A program made the position numbers and the translations under genes. Below the pieces are notes generated by a model. It did no database searches and was not told where the DNA came from. It worked only from the letters and a program-made list of their open reading frames with translations. Below, in pieces: positions 1 through 9,803 of a stretch of DNA of 64,000 bases. How positions within the stretch are numbered: the first letter of the stretch is position 1; every line of letters starts with the position of its first letter. The stretch is from Pirellula staleyi DSM 6068. GTDB lineage: Bacteria > Planctomycetota > Planctomycetia > Pirellulales > Pirellulaceae. Where the stretch lies: NCBI GenBank assembly GCA_945875845.1, contig CAMCMB010000004.1:62001-126000 (forward strand), in the 5' to 3' direction.

Positions 1-515
1 TCGTTCAAATAGTCTGGGGCCGGGGCGAAATGGTGGTGCGCGACGACAATGCGAATCGCGTCCTCCGGTGCCTCGCAGAAGATTCTCTCGCAGGAATCTA
101 GCTGCGATCGGAAGATACGACCGTTGCTGATGGCGGAACGTGGGGCTGTCGAGTCCAAACCCACAATCACGGCCCCGTCGATTTTCAAAACGGGGTTAAG
201 CTCGGGCGAAATAATCTCGCGATACAAGCCGTGCGGATCCACCATGCGTTCGACAAATCGGTATAAAGGTACGTCGTGATTGCCCGGAATCACCAGCGTC
301 GGCACGTCCGGAAGTCGAGAAATGTACTGCTTTGCGGCTTCGAACTGTTCCCTTTTTGCGCGCTGCGTCAAATCACCGTTCACAATGACGGCGTCCGGCT
401 TCAATTGCGATGCCACCCGCAAGGCTGCTGCGCCGATCTTCTCGATGAAAGGGGGGCCGAAATGGAGGTCCGATATTTGCAGTAGTGTTAGTCGCTGATC
501 TTTTGCCCCTACCAT
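1..515 (-). CDS. Calcineurin-like metallophosphoesterase, 3' part beyond window edge
   Basis: Reading the minus strand from an ATG at 515 gives 171 open codons running off the window start. The family hydrolyses phosphoesters with a two-metal centre. Its signature blocks are visible in order: SDLHFG (about residues 16-21), GDLTQ (48-52), PGNHD (79-83) and a histidine cluster VVAHHH (158-163). These match the D-x-H, GD, GNHD and metal-binding histidine motifs of the class III cyclic nucleotide phosphodiesterase-like branch, but the substrate cannot be read. The gene is divergent from the VTT gene, with 34 bp between the two starts, so their promoters must be very close. The last histidine block (GHxH) lies outside the window. 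Confidence 0.9.
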   Translation of the reverse strand, partial: MVGAKDQRLTLLQISDLHFGPPFIEKIGAAALRVASQLKPDAVIVNGDLTQRAKREQFEAAKQYISRLPDVPTLVIPGNHDVPLYRFVERMVDPHGLYREIISPELNPVLKIDGAVIVGLDSTAPRSAISNGRIFRSQLDSCERIFCEAPEDAIRIVVAHHHFAPAPDYLN

Positions 516-549
516 AAATCTCGAAATCCAATGAAAGCGAACGGTCGAA

Positions 550-1224
550 GTGAAACAAGTCCACCGAAGAATTTTGGCTTCAATGGCATTTGTGATTATC
601 ATAGCGGCTTTGGGATTCGTCGCTCAGCAGTATTCGTCGATGGAATGGCTCGTCGATCATGAAACGCGGGTTCGAGAGTTCGTGCGAATGCAGCCTGTGA
701 AGGCTTGGTTACTAGGTTTCTTGCTCTACACTTGCTTGTCTCTGGTACCGGGAACGGCTGGAAAAGCGCTCGTTTGCGGTTGGATCTACGGATTTTGGCC
801 AGCAACCATCCTGGTCGATGGGGCTCTGACTATTGCTGCTATCGTCACTTTTTTTGCAAGCCGCTTTCTTTTTCGCGAGACCATCGAATCCTACTTTGGT
901 GTCTATCTTGAGGTCTTTCGCCGCAACTCCGGCACCAACGTCGGATACTATTTGCTAATGTTGCGATTGCTTCATACTCCATTCAGTTTTGTAAACTATG
1001 TGGCGGGTGCGACCAACATCGCTTCGACGAAAACGTTTTGGTGGACAACGCAACTGGGGCTTTTGCCGGCGACCATGATTTTTGTTTACGCCGGAACCCA
1101 GATTCCATCGCTGGCAAAGATTGCGGAGCGGGGAATTTGGGCATTATTCGATGCGAAGTTGCTCGTCGCCTTAATGGCTCCTTCAATTCTGACGGTTCTC
1201 GTTCGGCAAGTCCTACCCAAGTAA
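550..1224 (+). CDS. TVP38/TMEM64 (VTT domain) membrane protein
   Basis: A 224-residue integral membrane protein. It starts at a GTG; an ATG at 583 is an alternative. The N-terminus has a basic stretch then a membrane helix (about residues 11-27). The central VTT/SNARE-associated domain shows the re-entrant-loop glycine-rich stretch VPGTAGKALVCGWIYG (66-81) and the second half LRLLHTPFSFVNYVAGA, the usual pattern of DedA/TVP38 proteins. The family is linked to lipid scrambling or transport. It leads a run with a cytidylyltransferase and a CDP-alcohol phosphatidyltransferase, 19 bp before the next start, which suggests a role in phospholipid handling. The exact activity is inference. Confidence 0.88.
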   Translation: MKQVHRRILASMAFVIIIAALGFVAQQYSSMEWLVDHETRVREFVRMQPVKAWLLGFLLYTCLSLVPGTAGKALVCGWIYGFWPATILVDGALTIAAIVTFFASRFLFRETIESYFGVYLEVFRRNSGTNVGYYLLMLRLLHTPFSFVNYVAGATNIASTKTFWWTTQLGLLPATMIFVYAGTQIPSLAKIAERGIWALFDAKLLVALMAPSILTVLVRQVLPK

Positions 1225-1243
1225 CATTTTCATGGAGCTACGT

Positions 1244-2206
1244 ATGCTTTCTCTCAGTCCTCGGTTACTTGCAGTGCTTGCGGTGATGTTCGCAGCGCTC
1301 GCGGTTGGCACACTGATTCGGGTGGTTATGCTTCGTGGGGCTGCACCGGAATTGGTTCGGTCTCGTCTGGAAAGCTTACGAACGTGGTGGCTTTTAGCAT
1401 GTCTTTTTGCATTTGCTGTCGCAGTTGGAGAGTTGGGGGTTCTGCTTGCACTGACCATCGTCGCATTCCTTGGGGTCTGGGAGTATTTAAGTCTCCTGGG
1501 TTGGCAAAGTGTGGGTAGACCGATGGCCACAATTATGTGCGTGTTTGTCCCGTTGTACTACCTTTTGGCATTTGTGTTGACTGGCAAGCAAGACCTTGTT
1601 CTTCAGTTGTCTCCCGTAGTGTTTTTCGTTGTCATCGGAGGAATGAGATCGTGCCTAGGGCTTACGCAGGGCTATATCCGGACCACTGCAGCATTATTTT
1701 GGGGGCTGATTTTGCTGGTATATAGCCCGTCACATGCTTACATGTTGTACCAGCTAACGGGCGTTCCCGAACCTTGGGTGGGCAGAATAGGCTGGGTGCT
1801 TTATCTCGTGCTACTGACGGAAACCAACGACATCATGCAAGCGATTGTCGGGCGTCGTTTCGGAACGAGGAAGATCACACCCAAGGTATCTCCCAACAAG
1901 TCCTTGGAAGGTTTGCTGGGTGGCGTCGTAGCGACGTCAGTGCTAGGTGTGCTAACCGCGCCTTGGCTGACGAGCCTGACGCTGGACCGTTCCTTTGAGA
2001 TGGGTATTTTGGTTTCGTTGGCTGCGAGTCTTTCGATTTCGTTCTTTGGGTTTCTCGGGGATATCAACATGTCAGGGATCAAACGGGACGTTGGCGTCAA
2101 GGATGGCAGTCGGCTCTTGCCTGGCCAAGGCGGAATGATCGATCGAATCGATAGTCTCACTTTTACAGCGCCCGTTTTCTACTATTTCGTTCGCTTGACA
2201 ATGTAA
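1244..2206 (+). CDS. CdsA-family (YnbB-like) phosphatidate cytidylyltransferase
   Basis: A 320-residue polytopic protein that should make CDP-diacylglycerol from phosphatidate and CTP at the membrane. An in-frame ATG lies at 1232, but GGAG at 1234-1237 stands 6 nt before the ATG at 1244, so 1244 is preferred. The C-terminal CDP-diglyceride synthetase signature is present at about residues 277-304: S-x-I-K-R-x4-K-D, then PGQGG and DRIDS. The usual PGHGG histidine is Gln here. The stretch ETNDIMQ...KVSPNKSLEGLLGG resembles the YnbB branch rather than housekeeping CdsA. The next gene is a CDP-alcohol phosphatidyltransferase, the same pairing as E. coli ynbA-ynbB, so an accessory lipid pathway is plausible. 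Confidence 0.87.
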   Translation: MLSLSPRLLAVLAVMFAALAVGTLIRVVMLRGAAPELVRSRLESLRTWWLLACLFAFAVAVGELGVLLALTIVAFLGVWEYLSLLGWQSVGRPMATIMCVFVPLYYLLAFVLTGKQDLVLQLSPVVFFVVIGGMRSCLGLTQGYIRTTAALFWGLILLVYSPSHAYMLYQLTGVPEPWVGRIGWVLYLVLLTETNDIMQAIVGRRFGTRKITPKVSPNKSLEGLLGGVVATSVLGVLTAPWLTSLTLDRSFEMGILVSLAASLSISFFGFLGDINMSGIKRDVGVKDGSRLLPGQGGMIDRIDSLTFTAPVFYYFVRLTM

Positions 2207-2232
2207 CTTTTTTTAACGAATCCCAGGCATTT

Positions 2233-2880
2233 ATGATGAATCCGAAGCCCACTACGAATCCACCGAACGACGACGTCGATGTTGCCTTTCGCGATCGAAT
2301 TGTCACGATCCCAAACATTATTTGCGGGCTGAGACTCGTTGGCTCACTCTTTTTGATTGGGCTCGCACTTGCAGAACTCCCGAAACTATTCACGGGCCTA
2401 TTCGTCGTGTTGAGTCTGAGCGATTGGATTGATGGCAGGTTGGCGCGATGGTTGAAACAGAGATCGGATTTCGGAGCGAGACTCGATAGCTTTGCCGACT
2501 CGGTCTTGTACGGAGCCTTGCTCTTCGGAATGATATGGATGCGATGGGATGTTCTCGGACCAGAGGCACCATGGTGGATCGTCGGCATCTTGAGTTATGC
2601 ATTGACGACGGGTGCTGGGCTTTGGAAATACGGTCGCGTTCCCAGCTATCACACGTACGGGGCAAAAATCTCACAATGGCTGGTTCTGATCGGGGCGGTC
2701 TGCATTTTGCTGGACTATTCGGTTTGGCCTTTTCGCCTTGCGATGCTTGCCGGAATCATCACGAATCTGGAGGCGAGGGCAATCACATGGGTTCTACCAG
2801 AATGGCATGCAGACGTATTGTCGATTTTCCATGCGCGTGCTATGCGCGACCCAAATCAAAATAGCGATTCAACGGAGTGA
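2233..2880 (+). CDS. CDP-alcohol phosphatidyltransferase family protein
   Basis: A 215-residue membrane enzyme that transfers a phosphatidyl group from a CDP-alcohol to a second alcohol. The full catalytic motif D-x2-D-G-x2-A-R-x8-G-x3-D-x3-D is present at residues 64-89 (D64, D67, G68, A71, R72, G81, D85, D89), with several membrane helices around it. Two adjacent ATGs (2233, 2236) are possible starts. It follows the cytidylyltransferase by 26 bp, so substrate supply and use are co-transcribed. The acceptor (glycerol phosphate, inositol phosphate or other) cannot be told from sequence. It converges on the aminotransferase gene with only 2 bp between the ends. Confidence 0.92.
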   Translation: MMNPKPTTNPPNDDVDVAFRDRIVTIPNIICGLRLVGSLFLIGLALAELPKLFTGLFVVLSLSDWIDGRLARWLKQRSDFGARLDSFADSVLYGALLFGMIWMRWDVLGPEAPWWIVGILSYALTTGAGLWKYGRVPSYHTYGAKISQWLVLIGAVCILLDYSVWPFRLAMLAGIITNLEARAITWVLPEWHADVLSIFHARAMRDPNQNSDSTE

Positions 2881-2882
2881 AT

Positions 2883-3740
2883 TCAGCCATGGACGAGTTT
2901 CTTAAAGGCAGCCATAAGCTTGGTTGTTACGGCACCCACTTTGCCCTGTCCAATCATTCGGCTATCGATCGAAACCACAGGAATTACTTCCGCAGCGCTA
3001 CCGGTCAGGAAACACTCGTCCGCAACAAAAAGATCGTGCCTCGTCAGGGTCGTTTCATGAGCGACGAACCCGTGCTCTTTCGCTAGATCCAAGATTGCGT
3101 TGCGTGTGATTCCTTCGAGTATTCCGGCGTCTTTGGGCGGGGTCAGAATTGTTCCGTTTTTGACAATGAAGATATTGTCGCCAGTGCATTCAGCAACTTC
3201 GCCTTTGTGATTCAGCATCAAGGCTTCAACACAACCGGCTTGCAAGCCTTCGATCTTGGCCATGATATTGTTGAGGTAGTTCAATGACTTGATTCTCGGA
3301 CTTAGTGCTGCTGGATGGCTGCGAACGGTCGCCGCAGTAATGATTTTCAAACCATTTTGGTAGTGTTCTTCTGGGTACAAAGAAATGGAATCCGCAATGA
3401 TGATGACTTGCGGATTGCTCGTGCGATAGGGATCTAAGCCCAAAGAGCCAGACCCTCGCGTGACGACCAATCGAATATACGCATTCGTAAGCGAATTGAT
3501 CTGCAACGTTTTGTTGACGTCCAAAGCCATCTGCTCCTTGGAAATCGGGATGGCTAGGCAAATCGCGAGTGCGGATTCGTAAAGTCGATCCAGGTGCTGC
3601 TCCAGACGAAAGACTTTGCCCGAATAGCTCCTCATTCCCTCAAAAACACCATCTCCATATAAAAGTCCATGATCGTAAACGCTTATCTTCGCGTTTTCTT
3701 TGTCGTGGAATTCCCCGCTGATGTAGATTTGCAGTGACAT
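2883..3740 (-). CDS. ilvE: Class IV aminotransferase, probable branched-chain amino acid aminotransferase
   Basis: A 285-residue PLP-dependent fold-type IV aminotransferase. Visible blocks: GDGVFEGMRSYSGKVFRL near residue 30, the PLP-lysine region SPRIKSLNYLNNIMAK near 150, and the class signature E-x-TGDNIFIVKNGTILTPP near 180-200. Length and the EGMR motif fit IlvE, which interconverts Leu, Ile and Val with their 2-oxo acids. D-amino-acid aminotransferase or aminodeoxychorismate lyase are relatives that cannot be fully excluded. It stands alone on the minus strand; the 103 bp between its start and the next minus-strand gene hold nothing I recognise. Confidence 0.85.
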   Translation of the reverse strand: MSLQIYISGEFHDKENAKISVYDHGLLYGDGVFEGMRSYSGKVFRLEQHLDRLYESALAICLAIPISKEQMALDVNKTLQINSLTNAYIRLVVTRGSGSLGLDPYRTSNPQVIIIADSISLYPEEHYQNGLKIITAATVRSHPAALSPRIKSLNYLNNIMAKIEGLQAGCVEALMLNHKGEVAECTGDNIFIVKNGTILTPPKDAGILEGITRNAILDLAKEHGFVAHETTLTRHDLFVADECFLTGSAAEVIPVVSIDSRMIGQGKVGAVTTKLMAAFKKLVHG

Positions 3741-3843
3741 GAATTGGTGATGGAGGGTGAAAGTAAATCGAATTGAGATTTGGAAATGTTACCAAACAGG
3801 CTCAAAACTCGAAAGGTTGGACACAAGACCTAAAAAATACATC

Positions 3844-4467
3844 TCAGGTTCGGTTTGCATCTTTTTGCCACCAATCGTACATGTCAAACAACGATTCGCG
3901 AAGGTTTTCGCCATTTCGCAATCGCGACGCGGTCCAGTCTGGAGACCGCAACAGCCGAACGATCGTTTCCTCCCGCTCGTTTTCAGGCAACAATTGACCG
4001 ATGACCCATTCGGCGGTTCGATTGTCGGTTGTGGTTTGCCAAAGTAATTCGAAACCAAGTCGAGGCTTGTGCATTGTTACCAGCAGGGTTGCGGCTTTTC
4101 CCCGAACCATCCATTCCACGAACATGCGTGTCCAAAACGGGAGTTGCTCGTATCCATCCAAAATGACAATGGACCCTTTCGCCCAGCCTTTCCTTTCACG
4201 TAACGCGAGTTGATTTGCAACTTTGTCACTGGAAAATCGCAAAGGATGTAGTCGCACAGCAGGGGCGAGCAAGGAAATTGGTTTGAATAGCGATTGAACC
4301 AAGGTCGATTTTCCTGACCCATGCGGGCCAACAATCATTCCTCGCTTCGATGGCAACGACAGCAAGCGTTGTGCGAGGGCATTGGCAGTTGTCTGGCCAA
4401 AAAACTCGTAGGGCAATGCACCAGGTTGGATGAATCGGGTTGAGAAAGGGTTCGATTTAATGGTCAT
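3844..4467 (-). CDS. Small P-loop ATPase of unknown role, coupled to MoxR
   Basis: About 207 residues. A Walker A motif GPHGSGKST lies near residue 46, and a Walker B-like stretch GSIVILDGYEQ near 110 ends in D-G-Y-E rather than the usual DE pair. A TTxxxRTAEW sensor-like region follows, then a charged C-terminus. There are no membrane segments. The ATG at 4467 is separated by one base from the stop of the upstream moxR gene; a start at 4488 overlapping moxR is also open. The tight coupling suggests the two ATPases work together. The fold resembles ATP-binding ABC/AAA-type proteins, but I do not recognise the family and assign no function. Confidence 0.7.
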   Translation of the reverse strand: MTIKSNPFSTRFIQPGALPYEFFGQTTANALAQRLLSLPSKRGMIVGPHGSGKSTLVQSLFKPISLLAPAVRLHPLRFSSDKVANQLALRERKGWAKGSIVILDGYEQLPFWTRMFVEWMVRGKAATLLVTMHKPRLGFELLWQTTTDNRTAEWVIGQLLPENEREETIVRLLRSPDWTASRLRNGENLRESLFDMYDWWQKDANRT

Positions 4468-4468
4468 T

Positions 4469-5536
<1,068 letters not shown>

Positions 5537-5644
5537 GTTTGTGAAAGCTTTTGGGTTCGAGATCGAGACGAGCAAGTAGTATGTGCAGTTCCCACATGAA
5601 CACGTATTCTCACGGTGCATCGCGATCAAGGCAAGTAGCCACCT

Positions 5645-5676
5645 GTAGCGGTACAGCGCGAGCTGTCCGGTGAGGG
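5645..5676. repeat. Dispersed repeat family A, single copy
   Basis: Matches the AGCGG...GCGCGAGC-GTCCGGTGA element also found near 12131, 15537, 58661, 58934 and 58966. The copy reads tagcggtacagcgcgagctg then tccggtga. It sits just upstream of moxR. Confidence 0.75.
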
Positions 5677-5723
5677 AGCGCAAAATCCCTCACCCCCTGC
5701 CCCTCTCCCCTCTGAGGAGACTA

Positions 5724-5773
5724 CTGATTTAGTGGATTTGCTGCAGGCAAAGGCTCGATCACAACCCGAAGCG
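5724..5773. repeat. Dispersed repeat family B, left part
   Basis: About 50 bp, from CTGATTTAGTGGATT to CACAACCCGAAGCG, nearly identical to 17509-17558. It is preceded in both places by a C-rich CCCTCTCCCC tract. The rest of the 17.5-kb element is missing here. Confidence 0.75.
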
Positions 5774-5865
5774 TGAGCGAAGGGCAGACCGTTCCTCACC
5801 TACGCGTCGGGTTACCAAAGCGTGGCACGAGCGCGCTCGCTCGTGAATCCATGGGCGAGACGCCC

Positions 5866-6182
5866 ATGCCATCTGGCTTTATGCCAGTGGTGGTTTGACC
5901 TTCGCCCTAGCAGGAAGGCAACGATCCCCTGGGGTAAACCCAGGGGCATTCGACGCATGCCATCTGGCTTTACGCCAGTGGTGGTTTGACCTTCGCCCTA
6001 GCAGGAAGGTAACGATCCCCTGGGTTAAACCCAGGGGCATTCGATTCATGCCATCTGGCTTTATGCCAGTGGTGGTTTGACCTTCGCCCTAGCATGAAGG
6101 TAACGATCCCCTGGGTTAAACCCAGGGGCATTCGATTCATGCCATCTGGCTTTATGCCAGTGGTGGTTTGACCTTCGCCCTA
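5866..6182. repeat. 91-bp tandem repeat array, three full units and a partial fourth
   Basis: Units start at 5866, 5957, 6048 and 6139, with an exact 91-bp period. Each full unit contains two hairpins: CTGGC-tttat-GCCAG, and CCCCTGGGTT-a-AACCCAGGGG, which has 10-bp perfect arms in the second and third units. Units differ at only a few positions, so the array is recent or homogenised. It fills the gap between moxR and ftsH. In the remaining gap (5537-6311) I see only the two dispersed repeats listed separately. A single degenerate unit occurs at 51916-51967. Confidence 0.93.
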
Positions 6183-6311
6183 TGACGGCGCGCATCGGCA
6201 ATTGCTTGATCTGGCATTGCTTCAACCAGGGACTCTTATGGATCGGTGCGGGGAAAGCTATCTCGCAGATCGCTGAGCAAGATCCAAAATGAGGCGCCTC
6301 ACACCCCTTGT

Positions 6312-8462
6312 TTAGCCGAGCCCGAGTTCTTTTGTCGTTTGCGGTGGCGTATTCGAGGTCGAGGAATTGTTGGCTGGGGTACTTGTCCCAGGCACAACTC
6401 TTGGTCCGCCTATCGTGGCGTCCATGATTCTTTTCAGGTCGTCTGCATCCACCACTTCGACCTCGATCAGGCGCTGAGCGAGAGCTTCCAACGCCCCACG
6501 TCGCTCGGTCAAAATTGTCCGGGTACGCTGTATCGCTTCATCGATCAATCGTTTCACTTCCTGATCAATTTCTCGAGCGGTTTGCTCCGAATACTCACGA
6601 CCATGGGAATCCCCCGCTCCACCGGCCAAGAAGGGAGAGCTGTTGCCTTGTCGGTAATTCACACGGCCCATTCGACTCATGCCATACTCCATGACCATAC
6701 CACGAGCGATATTGGTTGTTCGCTCTAGGTCGTTCTGTGCCCCCGTGCTTATATCGCGGAAGACCAACTCCTCGGTAATGGTGCCAGCGACGAGGACTTG
6801 CATCTGTGCTTCGAGTTCTGGCTGTGTCATCAAGTAGCGATCGCCTTCGGGCCGCTGCATGGTGTAACCCAATGCCGCAATGCCGCGAGGGATGATCGAA
6901 ACCTTGTGAACGGGATCTGTGTTTGGCAGAGAGTAGGCGACAAGAGCGTGGCCTGCTTCGTGATAGGCAACACGGCGTTTTTCGTCTTCGCTCATGATCC
7001 GCTTTTTCTTTTCCAAACCGGCGGTCACACGTTCCACACCATCGTTGAACTCTTCTTGCTCAACAATGCTTTTGCCTTTTCGTGCCGCCAACAAGGCCGC
7101 TTCGTTGACCAAGTTTGCAAGATCGGCACCCACAAAACCGGGTGTGATCGCTGCGACTTGTTTCAATTCGACATTCGGGCCAAGCTTGACGTTTTTAGCG
7201 TGTACTTTCAGAATCTCTTCGCGACCTTGTTTGTCCGGTCGGTCCACCAAGACGTTCCGGTCAAAACGACCTGCACGCAACAGGGCTGGATCGAGTGTTT
7301 CGGGTCTATTGGTTGCCGCCATCACGATGACACCTGCGTTTGCGTCGAATCCATCCATCTCGACAAGGAGCGCGTTGAGCGTCTGTTCGCGTTCGTCATG
7401 GGAACCGGGGATATTGCCAGCACGGCTCTTACCAAGTGCGTCAAGCTCGTCGATGAAGATAATGCTCGGTGCCTTCGCCGTCGCTTGTTGAAACATGTCG
7501 CGAACGCGAGCAGCACCGACCCCGACAAACATTTCGACAAAGTCCGAACCCGACAGCGAATAAAACGGAACGCCGGCTTCGCCAGCGATCGCTTTGGCCA
7601 GTAGGGTTTTTCCAGTGCCCGGAGGACCGACCAGCAACACTCCACGAGGGATCCGCCCCCCCAGTTTTTGATATTTCTCTGGGTGCCGAAGGAAATCTAC
7701 GATTTCCCGCACTTCCTCAACCGCTTCATCGATACCCGCAACGTCATCAAAGGTGATTCCAACTTCTTCGTGGGCATAAAGTTTGCCACGCGATCGACCG
7801 AATTGCATGGGCGATCCGATTCCGCCCATGCGCCGCATGACAAACATGAACACGACACTCGCGAGCAACAGTGGCAAGCCAAAAAACCAAAACGACTGAG
7901 CCAGGATACTTGGGCCCGATGTAAATGACCAAGAAATGTTGGCTTGATCCAGCTTGTCCTTTACTTGCCGCGTTGTGTCGTTGGAAGCATCTTTGGATGT
8001 TTCAAATCGAACTTTCGTCCTGAGAGGACTTTGTTTTCCCTCCGCGAGGGCTTGAATATCCACGAGCCCCGTGATGCTGTTATCGTCGACTTGAACGTCC
8101 CGTAAGTTGCTTACTTCCAACTTCGTCGTGGTGGCTGTTCCCGACAGGATCGTCGCTTTGCCAGTGAATCCTTCCTCGAGCGTACTTGGATTGTCTTTTT
8201 GGTAGCGAGTGTTTTCAATCAACTGGATCAAATCTGGGTAGCGGATACTCTGGACCATCGAGCTCATCGCGACGTTGACCGCACCGAGGAGCAAAAGTGC
8301 CGCAAAAAGAGAGTACATCACCCACGAATTGTTGGAATTTGGGTTGTTACCGGCCTTATTTGGGGGCGTCTTTTTCACGGGTTGGGTTGGTTCGGGCATA
8401 CGGAGTCGACCATTGCTGGCAAATGAGGGTACAGGAAACTCGCTAGTTCCCTTATTATGCAC
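6312..8462 (-). CDS. ftsH: ATP-dependent zinc metalloprotease FtsH
   Basis: A 716-residue membrane protease that unfolds and degrades membrane and regulatory proteins. Two membrane helices (about residues 49-66 and 189-208) flank a periplasmic region. Then come Walker A GPPGTGKT (279-286), Walker B IIFIDELD (334-341), the second region of homology [19 protein letters not shown], and the zinc site HEAGH (501-505). The length fits the family. The start chosen is a GTG at 8462; an ATG at 8399 would remove 21 residues of unconserved lead. A Pro/Asn-rich segment precedes the first helix. The gene is divergent from dxr with 156 bp between them. Confidence 0.97.
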   Translation of the reverse strand: MHNKGTSEFPVPSFASNGRLRMPEPTQPVKKTPPNKAGNNPNSNNSWVMYSLFAALLLLGAVNVAMSSMVQSIRYPDLIQLIENTRYQKDNPSTLEEGFTGKATILSGTATTTKLEVSNLRDVQVDDNSITGLVDIQALAEGKQSPLRTKVRFETSKDASNDTTRQVKDKLDQANISWSFTSGPSILAQSFWFFGLPLLLASVVFMFVMRRMGGIGSPMQFGRSRGKLYAHEEVGITFDDVAGIDEAVEEVREIVDFLRHPEKYQKLGGRIPRGVLLVGPPGTGKTLLAKAIAGEAGVPFYSLSGSDFVEMFVGVGAARVRDMFQQATAKAPSIIFIDELDALGKSRAGNIPGSHDEREQTLNALLVEMDGFDANAGVIVMAATNRPETLDPALLRAGRFDRNVLVDRPDKQGREEILKVHAKNVKLGPNVELKQVAAITPGFVGADLANLVNEAALLAARKGKSIVEQEEFNDGVERVTAGLEKKKRIMSEDEKRRVAYHEAGHALVAYSLPNTDPVHKVSIIPRGIAALGYTMQRPEGDRYLMTQPELEAQMQVLVAGTITEELVFRDISTGAQNDLERTTNIARGMVMEYGMSRMGRVNYRQGNSSPFLAGGAGDSHGREYSEQTAREIDQEVKRLIDEAIQRTRTILTERRGALEALAQRLIEVEVVDADDLKRIMDATIGGPRVVPGTSTPANNSSTSNTPPQTTKELGLG

Positions 8463-8618
8463 TGATGACGAGGGTTGGGCAGTGTTTGCCGTTGAGGTTT
8501 TCCTGGGATGCCCCTAAAATCCTCTGTTTAAGTGTAGAGGCTGGAACGATTTGCGACGGATGCAACGACTCTGCAGGTTTTTCCTCCCAGGGATGGACTC
8601 CCACAGGAGACGATTTCG

Positions 8619-9803
8619 TTGAGCCAAATTCGCAACGTTGCCATTCTTGGCTCGACCGGTAGCATTGGACGAGCGGCGCTCGACGTCCTTTCGCACTTGA
8701 AAACGCATTTTCGTGTTGCTGGAATTTCATGCCATCAACAACTTGAATTGCTTGAAACTCAAATTGGATCGTTTTTGCCTTGCTATGCGTTTGCTACCGG
8801 GCCCATCGACGATTCGATCGCAGCATGGCAAAACCAATCCGTGTCAGGGGGCCCGCCTAGAACCATACGTCGGCATGGAATGGATGCTTTGGTCTCATTT
8901 GTCCAGAGCGACGAAGTCGATATTGTCGTGGCTGCGATCGTTGGGATTGCAGGTTTGGAAAGTTCGCTTGCAGCTGCACACGCTGGGAAACGATTGGCAC
9001 TTGCAAACAAGGAATCTTTAGTTGTTTCGGGCTCGTTGATGATGGAAGCCGCCCGCACAAGCGGCTCGGAAATATTGCCGGTCGATAGTGAACACAGTGC
9101 GATTTTCCAATGTTTGCAAGCGGGTCGGGAAAAATCCCACATTCATAAAATCATCTTAACTGCAAGCGGCGGCCCGTTGCGAGATTGGCCAGTTGACAAA
9201 TTGGCGTCTGCCACCATTGAAGAGGCTTTGTCCCATCCAACTTGGCAAATGGGCCGGAAAATCACAGTTGACTCGGCAACCATGATGAACAAGGCGCTGG
9301 AAGTGATCGAGGCAAAATGGCTCTTTGATCTAGAACCAGAGCAGATCGCAGTCGTGGTCCACCCACAGTCGATCATTCATTCTATGGTAGAATTCAAGGA
9401 CGGCTCGGTGATTGGGCAACTGAGTCCGCCGGACATGCGGCTTCCGATCCAATATGCTCTTACTTTTCCGAATCGAATTCCGTCGCCGAGCCCAAAAATA
9501 GATTGGAGCCAAGCGATGCATTTGGACTGGAAACCTGCAGACCAAGAACGATACCCTGCTTTGCAGCTTGGCTTTGAAGTTGCCAAAAAAGCGGGAACTT
9601 GCGGTGCGGTATTGAACGCTGCCAACGAAGCCGCCGTAGACCTTTTCCTTAACCGAAAAATCAAACTGACCGAGATCGCAACGATTTGTCGCCAAGTTCT
9701 CGATCATCACCACTATTCACCTTCCCCATCCTTACCCGAACTCCAAAAGCTGGATCAATGGGGACGCAGTGAAGTACAACGATGGATTAATGCAAAATGT
9801 TAG
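8619..9803 (+). CDS. dxr: 1-deoxy-D-xylulose 5-phosphate reductoisomerase
   Basis: A 394-residue NADPH-dependent enzyme of the MEP isoprenoid pathway that turns DXP into 2-C-methyl-D-erythritol 4-phosphate. Seen: the NADPH-binding GSTGSIG (residues 11-17), ANKESLVVSG, the metal and substrate block VDSEHSAIFQCL, TASGGP, and the catalytic loop HPTWQMGRKITVDSATMMNK, all intact. The start is TTG, supported by AGGAGA at 8605-8610 with 8 nt spacing. The last 7 nt overlap rseP, so the two are translationally coupled, a pairing also common in other bacteria. Confidence 0.97.
   Translation: MSQIRNVAILGSTGSIGRAALDVLSHLKTHFRVAGISCHQQLELLETQIGSFLPCYAFATGPIDDSIAAWQNQSVSGGPPRTIRRHGMDALVSFVQSDEVDIVVAAIVGIAGLESSLAAAHAGKRLALANKESLVVSGSLMMEAARTSGSEILPVDSEHSAIFQCLQAGREKSHIHKIILTASGGPLRDWPVDKLASATIEEALSHPTWQMGRKITVDSATMMNKALEVIEAKWLFDLEPEQIAVVVHPQSIIHSMVEFKDGSVIGQLSPPDMRLPIQYALTFPNRIPSPSPKIDWSQAMHLDWKPADQERYPALQLGFEVAKKAGTCGAVLNAANEAAVDLFLNRKIKLTEIATICRQVLDHHHYSPSPSLPELQKLDQWGRSEVQRWINAKC

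Noticed and set aside
7-564. Other-frame reading frames at the left edge (49-279, 276-485, 373-564)
   Set aside because: The minus-strand frame from 515 carries the phosphoesterase motifs; the others are shadows.
5537-5683. N-terminal extension of MoxR
   Set aside because: The upstream part overlaps a dispersed repeat and is not family-like.
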